Shown: positions 32,894 through 49,128, numbered from the stretch's first letter. The stretch is DNA of 64,000 nucleotides from Diphasiastrum complanatum (GCA_029204225.1 CM055094.1:8597234-8661233), one strand, 5' to 3'. Notes: a model not told the origin generated them from the sequence alone. Translations and numbers: made by a program.

Positions 32894-32987
32894 TTGATCC
32901 ATTTGCAATACTAAAGTTTTGGAATCAACCATTCAAGCAGCATACCAATTTTTTGACGAGTTTGATAAACATTGGTGGACGGATTTA
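32894..32987 (+). pseudogene. Short fragment of the DUF7869-associated gene family
   Basis: DPFAILK and, after a one-base frameshift, ESTIQAAYQFFDEFDKHWW match DPFVSLK and ESSIQAAYHFFDEFDQHWW of the minus-strand gene at 11448-14794 (about 12310). The fragment ends exactly where a putative LTR begins (TGTTGTC at 32988), so it may have been split by that insertion. It shows the family is repeated in this genome. Confidence 0.8.
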
Positions 32988-33895
32988 TGTTGTCAAGTTG
33001 ACTAGGGTGCACCCAATGTGCCTTGTAAGACTCTAAGGGGTGACACTCCCTGAAGTCCTAGAGCAAGTTAGGAAGTTAAGGACTAAGCCTCCGACCTATG
33101 GTGAGCCAGTCAAGTAGTCACAAGTCATGTGCTAGCTCTGGAGCTTGAGTCATGGCCTAGTTAGCTCTGGGACCCTGTTTAGGAGCCAAGTTGATTCTAC
33201 CCGTTGGGATGGCTCCCGTGACCCATATCCAAGAGCTAGACTGATTTTGCTAGGCTTAATCATCAAAATAAAAACTAAGTCTAGAAAAGCATGCTTTACT
33301 AGAAAGCACTATATTCCAGGACAGAGGGGGCACGCCAAATCACATCAGCATGTCTATATGAGGACTTCCGTAGACAAAAACTTGGGTAGCTCAATCTAGT
33401 TGCCACATCTTAGTGTTCCCTCTACCAACGTAAGCCAGGCACAACGCCCTGCACATGTTGGTGGCCCCGAGACCAATCAGTCTATGTATGAATGATCTTC
33501 CAAATTTAATAAAGTTGATCTTTGGGGATGATTACCATTTCGATTTCGCCTCTGAGACTGCTCCAAGTGGAAGGACACTTACTACAACCTTTTAGTGTCG
33601 TTGGCACCTAAGGGTCCACGTCACCGACGTGAGGCCCACCGCTATGCCATTTGGTCAGTTTGGCGACCACTATGCCATGGGATTTCATGAGTAACTTGTC
33701 TTTGCCTTTGGGGGACGGATTCTGAGCTAACTTCCGAGTTGGTTGGGATACTAATATTCGTAAGTCTTAATGATTAGGCTTGTTGCATTTTCTAAGTTGG
33801 GTTTTTAGTGAGTTCATGACGGATGGATGTTTGACTTAAGCATGTCTTGGAAAAACAGCTCAAGTCCCAGCTCCCTTTGAGGCGTCGGTGCAACA
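32988..33895 (+). repeat. Putative gypsy-type 5' LTR
   Basis: Bounded by TGTTGTCAAG and GCAACA and followed two bases later by TGGTATCAGATC, a variant tRNA-Met primer site. Length 908 bp. No second copy is in the window, so the left boundary rests on the terminal TGTTG/CAACA pair and the sharp end of the DUF7869 fragment. Confidence 0.45.
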
Positions 33896-33965
33896 TATGG
33901 TATCAGATCTGCCTAGTCGGTTAGCCATGCCAGTCTCATGGGGATGGTTGCCGTTAGGGGATATT

Positions 33966-34005
33966 TGAACTCAAAATGGGTCCTTTGTAAAGATTTTTTT
34001 TTTTT
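33966..34005. repeat. Partial MITE terminus
   Basis: GGGTCCTTTGTAAAGATTTT resembles the inner terminal sequence of the MITE at 34112-34488 (GACCCTTTGTAAAGATTCTT). Probably a broken third copy. Confidence 0.5.
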
Positions 34006-34111
34006 TTACTTCGCATGCTTTCAACGCTTAAGTGACCCAATCAATTGTGTCCATCTATGATGAACTGTAACAGTGGTTGACAACGGACAGAAATTGATTT
34101 TGGAAGTACTC

Positions 34112-34488
34112 ACATCAAAGGAGTTCTAAATCCAAAAAAGACCCTTTGTAAAGATTCTTTTTATAGTTTTTCTCAATTTTTTCTTACACGTGGACCAATC
34201 AAAACACTCAATTTTGAAATCTACGTAACATAACTTTTTGAGACCACACTTTGAGTCCACAATTAAAAATGACATAACTTTTTAGTGGTAAGTCCAAATT
34301 TAGAAGAGTTTGGTGCATTAGAAAGCGCTTGACAAGGGCTTTCATATATTATATGACATACTTCTAACCTACGATTAAAAAGTTATGGCAAGTCAAAAGT
34401 ATTAGTGCTATAATATTTTAATAATATAAACTACATCTTGCACGAATTCTTAAAGGGTCTTTTTGGAGCTCAAAACTCCCCTAATGCA
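34112..34488. mobile_element. MITE-like element, copy 1 (~377 bp)
   Basis: Imperfect terminal inverted repeats of about 30 bp (GGAGTTCTAAATCCAAAAAA.. and ..TTTTTGGAGCTCAAAACTCC, each next to a GACCCTTT/AAAGGGTC block). The whole is a diverged reverse complement of 51715-52094. Non-coding. It lies between the putative LTR and the gypsy coding fragments. Confidence 0.8.
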
Positions 34489-34504
34489 ATTTTTTGAATG
34501 CTCG

Positions 34505-35198
34505 ACTCGTGCAAAAGCTCCGAGTGCCCACCATGGCCAGTGATTATCGTTATGTGGTCCATCTTGCCTTAGGGTTGGACACGGAAGTTTAGGATGTAAA
34601 AGTTTCAAATTTAGAGCTTCGGATGCAGGATCATGTTGAGCCGCTTGATTTCCATGTCATGAATCTAGACAGGAGTACTGATGTGATCTTGGGTTATGAA
34701 TGGTTTTTCGATAAATATGATTCATTAGCAATAGATTTCAAAACGGCTGAATTACTAGAGAAACTTCATGATTCTGAGTATGAACTCTTTCATTTAGTTT
34801 TAAAATCTCGTATGCATTGCGATGTTGGTGATGTGAATGTGTTTTCATGTTTTAACACCGAAAGTTCGCATCAAGAACAACAACTACTACAAGATTTGAA
34901 ACAAGAATTTAGTAAAGTTTTTTTGAAATAGCTACCTTACGGATTACCACTTGCTCGGTTGGTGGACCGTAAGATAGATCTTTTGCCCCAACAGTCGTCC
35001 TATCTTTAGACAACCTTATAGGTTTAGTCAAAAGGAAGAGGAGGAAGAAGTGGCTAGGCAAATTGAGGAATATCTCAAGATGGGGCACATCAGACCAAGT
35101 AAGTCTCCATGGGGTGCACCTGTCCTTCTTAAGAGTAAGAAAGATGGGGGTTTCCGGTTATGTGTAGATTACAAGAATCTGAACAAACTTATGGTAAC
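34505..35198 (+). pseudogene. Ty3/gypsy protease to early RT fragment (copy A)
   Basis: Begins in the protease domain (ARLVQKL-like) and runs through MNLDRSTDVILGYEWFFDKY to [20 protein letters not shown] and [11 protein letters not shown] of early reverse transcriptase. It is about 90 percent identical to 36345-37130 of copy B, with stops and small indels. It ends abruptly at about 35198 where gag of copy B begins, so pol precedes gag here. Confidence 0.85.
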
Positions 35199-35204
35199 AA
35201 AGAT

Positions 35205-38200
35205 GATGTTCCAGTGGCGGGGGACACAGAAATCCGTCCAGCATCACCAGGTAGTGATGACACGAAAATCCAACAGGTATCATCAGACAATGATGACACC
35301 CTCAACTCTAGTGAATTATTGCACACTTTGAGCAAAGCGGTACTGGAACCTCACCAAAGTAATAAGCAATGCGATAACCAAATGCAGAACCTTTTTAACC
35401 AATTACAAGTTATCACCTCAACTAACTTGGGCTACCAACCGGAAGTATTTTTTCGGCGATAACAAATTCAAGCGTCCGGAAGTTGTTCAGGACTACGTTA
35501 ATCGTTGGTCAAGCTATTTTAGCCTGCACAATGTCCCTAAGGATAAGCGGATATCCTCGATCTATTGTTTCTGGAAGGCAAAGCCTCCTCATGGTGGAGG
35601 GAACTTTCCACGAAACCGGTGACTTGGGCTGAATTCCTAGCGGAATTCCGTAAAGCTTTCGTCACGATAGACGATTCTGAGCTATATATTTGTTTCATTA
35701 ACTGCAAGATGGGCAACCAAGAACTGGACGCTTATGTCCAAGAGTTCTTAGATTCTTTGGCCAAGGTGCCGATATTGATAGGAAGTTGGCACAGTGGCAG
35801 TTCATCTCTGGACTGCCAGCCAATTACCAAAACGAGTGTAAATGCAATATCCTCCATTCACTGGAAGATGCTATCCATGTGGCCAAAGCCTATAATAGCA
35901 CCGTTGTTGCCTCGCGAAAAAGCGTGCACGGCCAAACAGCCCTGAAACCCAAGATGGAAAAGTCAACAACAAATAAGCGGAAAAAGCAGCTTTTCGACGA
36001 ACTGGAAGCAGAGGCGTACCAACAATCTAAGAAGAAAAAAAGAAGAAGTTGGTGGTAAAAGACAAGGCAAGTTAAACTGCACTTAAGAAAAATTTGTGTT
36101 TTCTCTGCAATAAACCCGGGCACCGTGCTAAGCAAAGCCTTGAACGGAAAACTAAGTCGTCAAGTTTCATGGCGGTAGATTTACCGGCAATTAAATTGGA
36201 AGTCAATTTATTGAATAATTGTGATTGTACTTGTAATTTTAATACACTTTCTTTCAAGCCTAATCAGTTGTTTCATGTAAGAGACAATATATTAGGGAAA
36301 GACGTAAATGTACCATTAGATTCTGGAAGTATTCACAATTTTTTGAATGCTCGACTTGTGCAGAAGCTCCAAGTGCCCACCATGGCTAGTGATCACCGTT
36401 ATGTGGTCCATCTTGCCCCGGGGTCGGACACGGAAGTTTGGGATATAAAAGTTTAAAATTTAGAGCTTCGGATGCAGGATCATGTTGAGTCGTTCGACTT
36501 CCATATCATGAATCTAGACAGGACGGATGTGATCTTGGGTTATGAATGGTTTTTTGATAAATTTGATTCATTAGCAATAGATTTCAAAAACCATACTTTG
36601 GTAATTAAGAATAAGTTTTATCAAATAATCTCTATTTCTGGAGAGATTGATGTACTGCCATCGCCGATGATTTCCTCGGCTGACTTAATAGAGAAACTTC
36701 ATGATTCTGATTTTGAACTCTTTCATTTAGTTTTAAAATCTCGTATGCATTGGTGATGTTGGTGATGTGAATGTGTTTTCATGTTTTAACACCGAAAATT
36801 CGCATTAGGAGCAACTATTACTGCAAGATTTAAAACAAGCATTTGGTGAAGTTTTTCCGAAACAACTACCTTATGGACTACCACCCGCTCGGTCGGTGGA
36901 CCATAAGATAGATCTTTTGCCCGACAATCGTCCTATCTTTAGACAACCTTACAGGTTCAGTCAAAAGGAAGAGGAGGAAGTGGCTAGGCAAATCGAGGAA
37001 TATCTCAAGATGGGGCACATCAGACCAAGTAAGTCTCCATGGGGTGCACCTGTCCTTCTTAAGAGTAAGAAAGATGGGGGTTTCCGGTTATGTGTAGATT
37101 ACAAGAATCTGAACAAACTTATTGTAACAAATCAATACCCGTTGCCCAGGATGGATGATCTCATAATCGATTAAATGCAGCTAAATACTTCATGAAAATT
37201 GATCTACGTATGGGATACCATCATATCAAGATACATCCGGAAGATGTATCTAAGACCGGTTTTAGGACCAGGTTTGGCCACTACAAGTTCCTTGTTTTGC
37301 CCTTTGGTTTAACCAATGCTCCAACAACTTTCCAACAAATGATGAATGATTTATTTCGTCCATATTTGGAGAAGTTTGTAGTAGTGTTTCTGGACGATAT
37401 TTTGATCTGTAGTAGAACACTCAAACAACATGCTAAGCATCTCTGTACTATCTTACATATCTTAAGACAAGAGAAGCTTTATGCAAAAGAATCAAAATGC
37501 GAATTCTTTAAAAAGGAACTTCTTTTCCTTGGTCATAAGATCACCTCTTTTCGGATCAAGATTGACTAGGAAAAGGTGAAGACGGTAGTGGAATGGCCAG
37601 TCCCTCAAACGGTTCGTGAAGTTAAGTCATTTTTAGGTTTCACTTTGTTTTTCCATAGATTTGCAAAGGAGTACTCAAAGATTGTTGCGCCTCTCAACAA
37701 TATGTTGAAAGGAGTGAAAAGCCGCAAAGGTAGGCCAAGTCTTCCTATAAGGTGGAATGAGAAGCTAGATGAGAGTTTTCGGAAACTCAAGCTTCTAATT
37801 GCCTATGCTACAGTCTTGAGAATAGTAGATCCAGATTTGTCGTTTGTCATTAACACTGATGCGAGTGATATGGCTATTGGAGCTGTTCTCTTACATGAGG
37901 GCCAGCTCGTTGCCTTTGAAAGTAAAAGCCTAACTGATGCACAGGTCAGATATACCACGCAGAAAAAAGAGCTTTTTGTGGTGATCCATGCTTTGAAATC
38001 ATGGAGACATTACATGTATGGTAATAAGTTCATGGAGACATTACCTGTATGGTAATAAGTTCATCACCAACCTTTAAAGTATTTCTATAATCAGAATGAT
38101 TTGAGAGGTTGTAAGGCCAGATGGGCAAAACTCATGCAAGAATTTGACTTTGAATTGCGCTATTTCAAAGGCACCTCTAATCAGGTGGCTAATGCACTTA

Positions 38201-38808
38201 GTCGAATTGGTGAAGTGAATGAACTTTCCTTCACTGAGATTAGAGGTCTTTTTGAGAAAGACCCATATTCTGGACCAATCTGGAATAGGGTTCTGGCAGT
38301 TTCATCAAGCGAGATTGATGTTCACGGTGATCAATCTGGGGAAAAGGATAAAAAGGGTGCTGATGAGTTCTCTATCCGTAATGGACTTTTGTTCAGGAAA
38401 GGGAAGGTTTGTGTGTCTGATGTGGATGTTATTAAAAATAAAATTCTTTATGAATGTCATGACTCATCATACACAGGACATCCCGACATACATCGTACAT
38501 TAAATATGGTACAAAGGGACTTTTAGGCCAAAACTCAAGCCCTTTGTAGAATCTTATGTGGTCAAGTGTGACAAATGCTAGTTGAATAAAGTTGAATGTC
38601 ATAAGGCTGGCAGATTGTTGCATCCATTGGATATCCCGGATAACAGATGGGATAGTATTTTCATGGATTTCGTGGTTAGGTTACCGCGGACGAATAAATA
38701 GCATGATGTAATTTGGGTTGTGGTCGACCGTCTTACCAAATTGGCTACGTTTATTTCGGTAAAGACCACCGCAAAGGCTTCTGATTAAACTCAGACATTT
38801 GTAGAGTG
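35205..38808 (+). pseudogene. Ty3/gypsy gag-pol, decayed (copy B)
   Basis: The order is gag (EGKASSWWRELS and WAEFLAEFRKAF, retrotransposon gag family, about 35560-35760), zinc knuckle CFLCNKPGHRAKQ near 36095 with its last Cys lost, protease core PLDSGSIHNFL near 36315, reverse transcriptase (LRMGYHHIKIHPED; catalytic FLDDILICS near 37390), RNase H (INTDASDMAIGAVLL near 37850), and the start of integrase (YTGHPDIHRTL; IFMDFVVRLPR near 38660). Stop codons break it at several places (for example near 35460, 36455, 37172, 37568 and 38524). A 29-bp duplication near 38000-38060 disrupts RNase H. It is truncated inside integrase at about 38808. Confidence 0.9.
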
Positions 38809-38813
38809 TCTGT

Positions 38814-39087
38814 TTAGTGAGTCATTGGGGAACTGGATGATGTGGCCCAGATAGACTGCAGAGGTGTCCAGTGAGGTGTCACAGTGCACTACTAATGGTG
38901 CATGGGCCTTGGAGAGGGTATAAAGTATACCTATTGGGCTCTCACTAGTGTATGCTTGATTTTGTGATTGGTAGCTACATGCTGCTAGATTGACTTCTCT
39001 CTCCTCAAAGTGATTGATCCCCACTTGGGGGGCTAGATCCTTTTGATCTAGATTTGGTTGGGTTGGTTTGTCCCCACCATCCGTTCC
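38814..39087 (+). repeat. Dispersed repeat joined to a TC tract, copy 1
   Basis: Diverged reverse complement of 49202-49467, with shared blocks such as GAGGTGTCACAGTG and GGTGCATGGGCCTTGGAG. A (TC)n tract follows 75 bp downstream. The repeat truncates the gypsy integrase. Non-coding; possibly an LTR fragment. Confidence 0.8.
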
Positions 39088-39161
39088 CTTATTTGTTGCT
39101 TGTATTGGCATGCTTAGGATAGTATCCTGTGTTTTAAAACTTTATACTACGTGTCTAAACT

Positions 39162-39880
<719 letters not shown>

Positions 39881-40336
39881 TAAATTTTCAAATGATGGTA
39901 AGCTCAAGACCCTTTTATGAAGTTTAGATTTTCAATTCTACCTTTAAAAGGAAAGGCAAGGTTTTTTATAGTCTTTCAAGTGTGATGCTCCTTTTAGTGA
40001 GCCTTTTGACATGCATTGCAATGGGCACTTGGGTTCTAAGTAGAGACTTTTATGAGGTTTAGATTTTCAACTTCATGTTTCAAAGGGAAAGGCCATGTGT
40101 TTTAATTGTCTTCCAAGTAAGATGCTCCTTTCAAAGGAAAGGCCATGTGTTTTAATTGTCTTCCAAGTAAGATGCTCCTTTCCTTTTGACTTGCAACGTC
40201 CATAGGAGTTATAAATAGACTTCTAAGTATGACATTTTAAATAGGACATCCAAGTAAGATGCTCCTTTCCTTTTGACTTGCAAAGTGCATAGGAGTTCTA
40301 AATAGACTTCTGAGTATGACATTCTAAATAGGACAT
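39881..40336. repeat. Complex tandem-repeat block
   Basis: A ~51-bp unit with GGCCATGTGTTTTAATTGTC occurs at 40081-40131 and 40132-40181. An 87-bp unit starting CCAAGTAAGATGCTCCTTTC occurs at 40163-40249 and 40250-40336. More diverged relatives (TTTTATGAAGTTTAGATTTT) lie at 39914 and 40048. It looks like nested local duplications. Confidence 0.85.
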
Positions 40337-41266
40337 AAAAGAAGAATACTACATTACTCATGAGTCATTTGGTTGAATGCTTATCCTCAAGCTTTTGACT
40401 CTAAGGCTAATTAGGCTCTAGTTGCATCATTGTAGACTTGGTAAGTCAAACTTTTAGAAAACTTAAGTAGGATTTGATTTCATTTTGCATGATGGAGACT
40501 AAAAGCAAGTGTTTATAATTGTCATCTTAACTTGTTTTGATTTCAAATGAAATTTTAACATTCTTTGCAAAAATAAAGCCCTTAACGCTCAACACGGGCC
40601 ATGACAAAGCTTTTGAAATCTTTTTCTTCACCTTGTTTTACTCAATTGTGTAATTATTGTTTAACCCAATAGCCTGATTTTAGGGTAAAGGATGTGAAAG
40701 ATGTCATGAGTATGAGGATCTCTATCCTTGGGGATCCACAAATGGGGGACACTCTAGACTCGATGAAAAAAGAAATGTTTATTTCACACTAAGACCTTTC
40801 ATCCATTGTTTGTACTTGACTGAGGGGTAAAGAACCGAACCTAGGCATTGCATGGATAAAGTCCATGAGCTGATAGGCTCTTTTCTTTTTTTTGAGTTTT
40901 TTAATTTAATAAGAAACAAAAACACAACAAAGGAAAAAGGGGGGGGGGGAGAGGGGATGGGGGGGACGGGTAGGTAAATGTTTTGACCAATGGCCGCTGG
41001 TTGAGTTGAGGTAATTCTTCTTCTTATTATATGTTCTGAATTTACACGTCTCTTCTATCATAACTTATGAATGATTTGCTTCTATTGCACCTGATAAATG
41101 ATTTGTGGGCTCATTCTATCCTGAATTAGCAAGCCTGTTTTACTGTTGCAGTTGATGATCAATCTGTTTTGGATGGATTGATTGAACTGACAACACTTCT
41201 CTGTTGGCTGCATTAGTTTTGTTTTTGCCAGTTGAGTTTGGAGTTTGGAGTCGAAGCTGCAAAACA
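40337..41266. other. Intergenic and upstream region of LOX copy 2
   Basis: A G-rich run (40939-40970) and a TTCTTCTTCTTATTATATG patch near 41020 precede the LOX start. No other gene. Confidence 0.5.
40939..40970 (+). repeat. G-rich tract
   Basis: Four or more runs of three to eleven Gs within 32 bp, which could form a G-quadruplex on the plus strand, about 300 bp upstream of LOX copy 2. Confidence 0.7.
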
Positions 41267-44200
41267 ATGCAAAATTCTGGCAATTCACAGCTGCCCCATG
41301 GAGGGAGCTTAATTGGGCAGATTGGAGGAGCTATAAGCAACATTCTAGCTCCCCACTCGTCTGCTCCTGCAGGATCCATCCAGATCAAAGGCACAATTAT
41401 TGTGCAGAAGACCAATATCCTTGATGTGGTAAATACTGGAGAGTCTCTGGTCGATAAGGCTGCGGATTTCCGTGGTAGGAAGGTGAATTTGCAGCTTGTC
41501 AGTGTTGAAGCTGAACCAGGTAGGCTGGCATATTGCCATTCATACACTTGTTTGACAATTACCATCCTTTTCAATCTCCTTCTCATTGTATCGTAAGGAA
41601 TGCTAGATCATGACTTCTAGAAGAGTAGTATTGCAAGGATTTGAATTTCTTGATTGCTGATCACTTACAGTGACAAACACGGGAAAGCGTAGTGATGAGG
41701 CATCTGTACAGAACTGGTTTCGTGCATTCGATGGAATCAGCGTTGGAGACATCACCTATACAATCAATTTCAATGTCGACAAAAACTTTGGTGTTCCCGG
41801 GGCTTTCATCATCCGGAATCATCACGTTAATGAATTTTACCTCAAATCTTTGTCCCTTGAGCTTCCGGATCAAAGCACAATCGTTTTCATATGCAACTCG
41901 TGGGTGTACAATGTAAGCAAATACACGAGCGATCGTATCTTCTTCAGCAATCGGGTAAGCGGTCACCAGTTTCTTCGGTTTTCTGCTAGTTCTCACTCCA
42001 TAACGTGCCCAGCTATTGTTAAGCATCTGGATTCTGAATGTTATAATTTTGGGATGTGGCAGTACTACCTTCCGAGCGACACTCCACAAGGACTCTTGAC
42101 ACTTCGCCAGCAAGAGCTTATCAATCTGCGAGGAGATGGAACTGGTGAAAGGGAAGAATGGGATCGGATCTATGACTATGCTACGTACAACGATATGGGA
42201 TTTCCTGATTTCAGCAAACAGCTCAGTAGACCAGTTCTGGGCGGATCAAACGAACTACCATATCCTCGGAGATGTCGCACAGGTCGCAAACCCTCGGCAG
42301 CAGGTAAGAAATATTGATGAAACCGGCTTGTTCTTTATATGATATTTGTTAGTCTTTCTTTGTGTTTTCTTCATGAGTCTTTTCGATCTTTCGCTTGGCC
42401 GAAAATGATTGGCGATGGATGGACAGATCCCAACTCCGAGAGCTTGACGCCCATCTGGAAGTTGATATACATACCGCGAGATGAGAGGTTCAGCGTTGTA
42501 AAGAATTCAGATTTCCTGGGCGATGCTCTGAAGGCAATAGTGCACACGCTCATCCCAGCTATAGAAAGCTTCTATCTTGAAAACAATCAGTTTGACAGTC
42601 TCAAGGAAGTGAAGGATATGTACGATCAAGGTATCAATCTTACAGGATGCTTGCCGCCCAACCTGCCCAAAGCCGAACAGCCATACTTCCTCACTCCGTT
42701 TGAGCTTATCAACGAGCTAACCGACACAACCGGTGGAGATCCAAGCTTGCTGCAATACCCGGTTCCACAGGTTATCGCAAGTAAGCTATATAGTGTCATC
42801 ATGCTTCAATATCGTAATAAATAAGTGTAAATTATCCCTGAGACAAACGTTTTCCTTGGAAAAAAGTGCTGGATTTGAAGTGTTTTTCAACTGTTCTGAA
42901 CAAAAGAACGCCTGCAGAGGATGAGTTGGCTTGGATATTGGACAAGGAGTTTGCTAGGCAGGTGTTAGCTGGACTAAATCCAATGACTATCCAATCCTTG
43001 AAGGTATGAAGATCCTGATGCTCGCCTACTCTCTGCCGATCTGCTTATTGATTGAGCATATGCCAAAACTACTTTTTATCTTAACATTAACATGCATGCT
43101 AAAGCAAAAGACTGAAGGAATGATAAGTTTCTATATTGCATACATCCTGTAACTGCTGCTGTTGTAAGGCTATTTGTGTAAATGTTTTGCTGTTGCAAAA
43201 TGAACCGTGAAACTTCGCAACCACCAAACGTCCGAGACAGACTATGTGTAGCTGTCAGCTTGTAGAACAAAACTACTTAGCTGATTTCTTTTCACCCCAT
43301 TGAAGCAGGTGTTTCCTCCAACAAGTGCTCTTGATCCTGCAACATACGGTCCTCAAACATCAGCCATCACAGCTAGCCACCTTGAGCCGCAATTGGAAAG
43401 TCTTACCCTCCAGCAGGTACCAATGATAAAGGATAATGATCTTGTTAGCGTACAGTGAGATGGATGTCGATTTCTGCGGTCTTTAGGAAATCATCACAAT
43501 ACTCTGGTCCTCTTCAGTATACTTATCCTCTTTGTTACTGATTGCAGGCGCTTGATCAAGATAAACTTTTCATAGTCGACTATCACGATATTTATCTACC
43601 CTACTTGACCAAGATCAACGCTCAAACAGGAGTTCAAGCTTACGCATCCAGAACAATATTCTTTCTTACAGCGGAAGGTACTCTCAAGCCGATTGCCATT
43701 GAGCTAACGCTTCCAGCCTCCAATTCAATCGTAGCTTCAAGCCTTAATAGGGTTTTTACCCCTCCTCTGTCTGGTCCAAAGGACTGGCTATGGGAGCTTG
43801 CCAAAGTGCACGTTGCTACTAACGACTGCGGCTATCACCAACTCGTTAGCCATTGGTATGTCAGATTAATAGGCGAAGCTGACTTTTGACCCATTTCAAG
43901 TAATCTTTAAGCAGCTCATGTGTTGGAGAACCCTTACAAGTCTTTTGATGTTTCAGGTTGACCACTCATGCAGTGATAGAACCTGTTGTTATAGCCACTC
44001 ATCGGCAATTGAGTGCTTTACACCCGCTCAACATCTTCCTTCTCCCACATTTCAAGGACACATTAGCCATCAATTCCATGGCTCGCAAACTCCTTATCAA
44101 TGCCGGAAGTATCATTGAAAGGACTTTTTCAACAGGAGGATACTCTATGGAGATGAGTGCTGTTGCCTACAGAGAGCTTTGGCGTTTCGATCAACAAGGA

Positions 44201-45113
44201 CTACCAGGAGATTTGATCTCAAGGTAGATAATGGCTGCATGGTTTTTCGGGCTGTTCAATGATTGCAAGCTTTGTTTTTACTAGATTGCATAAGCAATCA
44301 GATAACGAATCAATGTTTGTGTAAGAAAATAAGTAAGAACTCTAAATATGTTGGGTGTACAGAGGTATTGCGGTGCCGGATCCATCTGCGAAGTATGGGT
44401 TAAGATTGTTGATTGCCGACTACCCATTTGCTGTAGATGGGCTTGAGATTTGGGACGCCACAGAAACGTATGTGCAAGATTATGTGAATGTCTACTACAA
44501 AGATGATGGAGCGGTATTGGCGGATCCAGAACTTCAACTCTGGTGGTCAGAAGTCATAAACTTGGGTCATGCAGACAAGAAGGCTGAGCGATGGTGGCCC
44601 CAAGCAACTACAAAATCTGATCTTGTGGGCATCCTGACAACAATAATCTGGATATCATCTGCTCATCATGCTGCAGTCAATTTTGGGCAGTATGCTTATG
44701 CTGGGTATATGCCAAATCATCCAACCATTACACGAAGACTTATTCCAGAAAAGGGAAACAAGGAGTATGCGGAGCTACTTCAAGATCCTGAGAAATTTCT
44801 GCTTTCTTCTATAAATGGAAGAATTCAGGCGGCAATTGGACTGAGCACAATTGAACTCCTTGCCAAGCACTCAAAAGAGGAAGAATATCTTGGATATAGA
44901 ATAACCAACTGGACCGACAATCAAGATGCAGTTGCTGCAGTTAGTGGATTTTCTAAGAGACTTGCTCAGATTGAGCAACTAATTTCTCAAAGGAACTTAG
45001 ATCTGACTCTGAAGAATAGATCAGGCCCAGCAGGAGTGCCATATACGCTCCTCTTTCCTAGCTCCAAGCCTGGGCTCACTGGAGCAGGAATACCCAACAG
45101 TATATCCATCTGA
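41267..45113 (+). CDS. Lipoxygenase, 9 exons, 883 aa (LOX copy 2)
   Basis: Paralogue of the gene at 27008-31185 in opposite orientation. Exons: 41267-41519, 41671-41954, 42063-42303, 42427-42780, 42918-43003, 43309-43416, 43548-43855, 43957-44223, 44363-45113. All junctions are GT-AG and the total of 2652 bp is in frame. Six exon lengths (284, 241, 86, 108, 267, 751) are identical to copy 1. The PLAT domain is in exons 1-2 and the catalytic domain follows. Iron ligands are His544, His549 (SHWLTTH), His736, Asn740 ([10 protein letters not shown]) and the terminal Ile883. [10 protein letters not shown] keeps the Ala of S-lipoxygenases, and [12 protein letters not shown] resembles the plastid 13-LOX class more than 9-LOX (weak inference). 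An in-frame ATG upstream is possible, but the ATG at 41267 matches the MQ start of copy 1. No defect is seen, so it is likely functional. Confidence 0.94.
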
Positions 45114-47883
<2,770 letters not shown>

Positions 47884-48192
47884 TTGTACTTCCATAATCA
47901 TTTAAGGACATGCAATAGTCCTAATATGGTAGACCGGCCCTTCAGTGTTCGAGAATATTGTTGGTCACGCCAAGATTTAATTCCATATCAAGCGTCGGAT
48001 GGTTCGACGACACACGACACACTTTCACGATCTTACTCGTCGTCACCGTTGCCATTAGCTTTTGAAGATCAGCTTATTAATGATGAAGCTATAGGAGATA
48101 TTTGGGTAGAATTAGAGATAGACTCATTTGGTTTGGCGGATTTGTCGCATGATGATGCGACACATGATAACGATGAACCACCAAATGAATGA
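47884..48192 (+). CDS. Orphan ORF of 102 residues, acidic C-terminus
   Basis: An open frame with a Ser/Thr-rich middle (SDGSTTHDTLSRSYSSSP) and an acidic end (SHDDATHDNDEPPNE). Higher GC than its surroundings. It could be the C-terminal exon of a transposase such as a hAT-type protein, but no signature proves this. No upstream coding block is recognised. Confidence 0.3.
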   Translation: MYFHNHLRTCNSPNMVDRPFSVREYCWSRQDLIPYQASDGSTTHDTLSRSYSSSPLPLAFEDQLINDEAIGDIWVELEIDSFGLADLSHDDATHDNDEPPNE

Positions 48193-48519
48193 GTGAGACA
48201 GTACGATGTATTTCAATTCATTGTAATATTAATCATATTGCTCACAGATGCAATTACACTTTATTGATTGACTAGTTGACATCGAACAAGAAGTCGATGC
48301 ATGTGAGTACACAATTTGTGATCATCATTTTTTTGTGATACATAAATTTCTTTATTCACTTGTGCATATGGCAATCAAAGTTGATATAAAATGGAATTCA
48401 ATGTGTTGATAGGTAACAAATTCCAAAAGTGAGATCCATTTACATTCTGTTTTATACCGTGGGGTATACCGAGGGGCCTTTTTTCATCAGTCTCGGTATT
48501 CCCCTCTGTTAACAGAGTG

Positions 48520-48760
48520 TCTTGGAATGCCTCTGGCCTCCTGGACCCTCTTTATAACCCTCTCTATAAATGTCTCAAAAACAAGTTCAAATTTGGTAGG
48601 CTTATACCAACGTCAGCCTCGGTATATTCCTCAGACTAGATTCAGTATTCCGATGTGTGTTCCGAGGCCTTCTAGTGGATTTATAACTCTCTCTATATCC
48701 CTCTCTATAATTTTTTCAAAACCAAGTTCAAATTTGGTAGGCTTATTCCGAGGTCAAATA
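48520..48760. repeat. Diverged tandem duplication (~150 bp)
   Basis: The block AAGTTCAAATTTGGTAGGCT followed by TAT/TATTCC occurs at about 48583 and 48723, each preceded by CTCTCTATA and TTTATAAC-like sequence. Non-coding. Confidence 0.75.
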
Positions 48761-49022
48761 CCGGACTCGAGGCTCGAGCATTCCGCTCCCCACGTGACTC
48801 ACTTTAGAAACTATCTTTCAAAGAAACGCTCAAAAAAAGCCTTGGAAATGCCTCGTCCTCTTGTAGTGAAGTCCTGCATGTGACTAATGACCTTGAGAGG
48901 ACCCAGACACTCTCTTTGAGACATATGTAATAGTGCATGTACATGTGACTGATATATGCATGAGGACTTGGTGAGCGGTAGCGAGCTGCAGATGGCCCGA
49001 GAAAGGGCATGATCCAGTCCCT

Positions 49023-49128
<106 letters not shown>

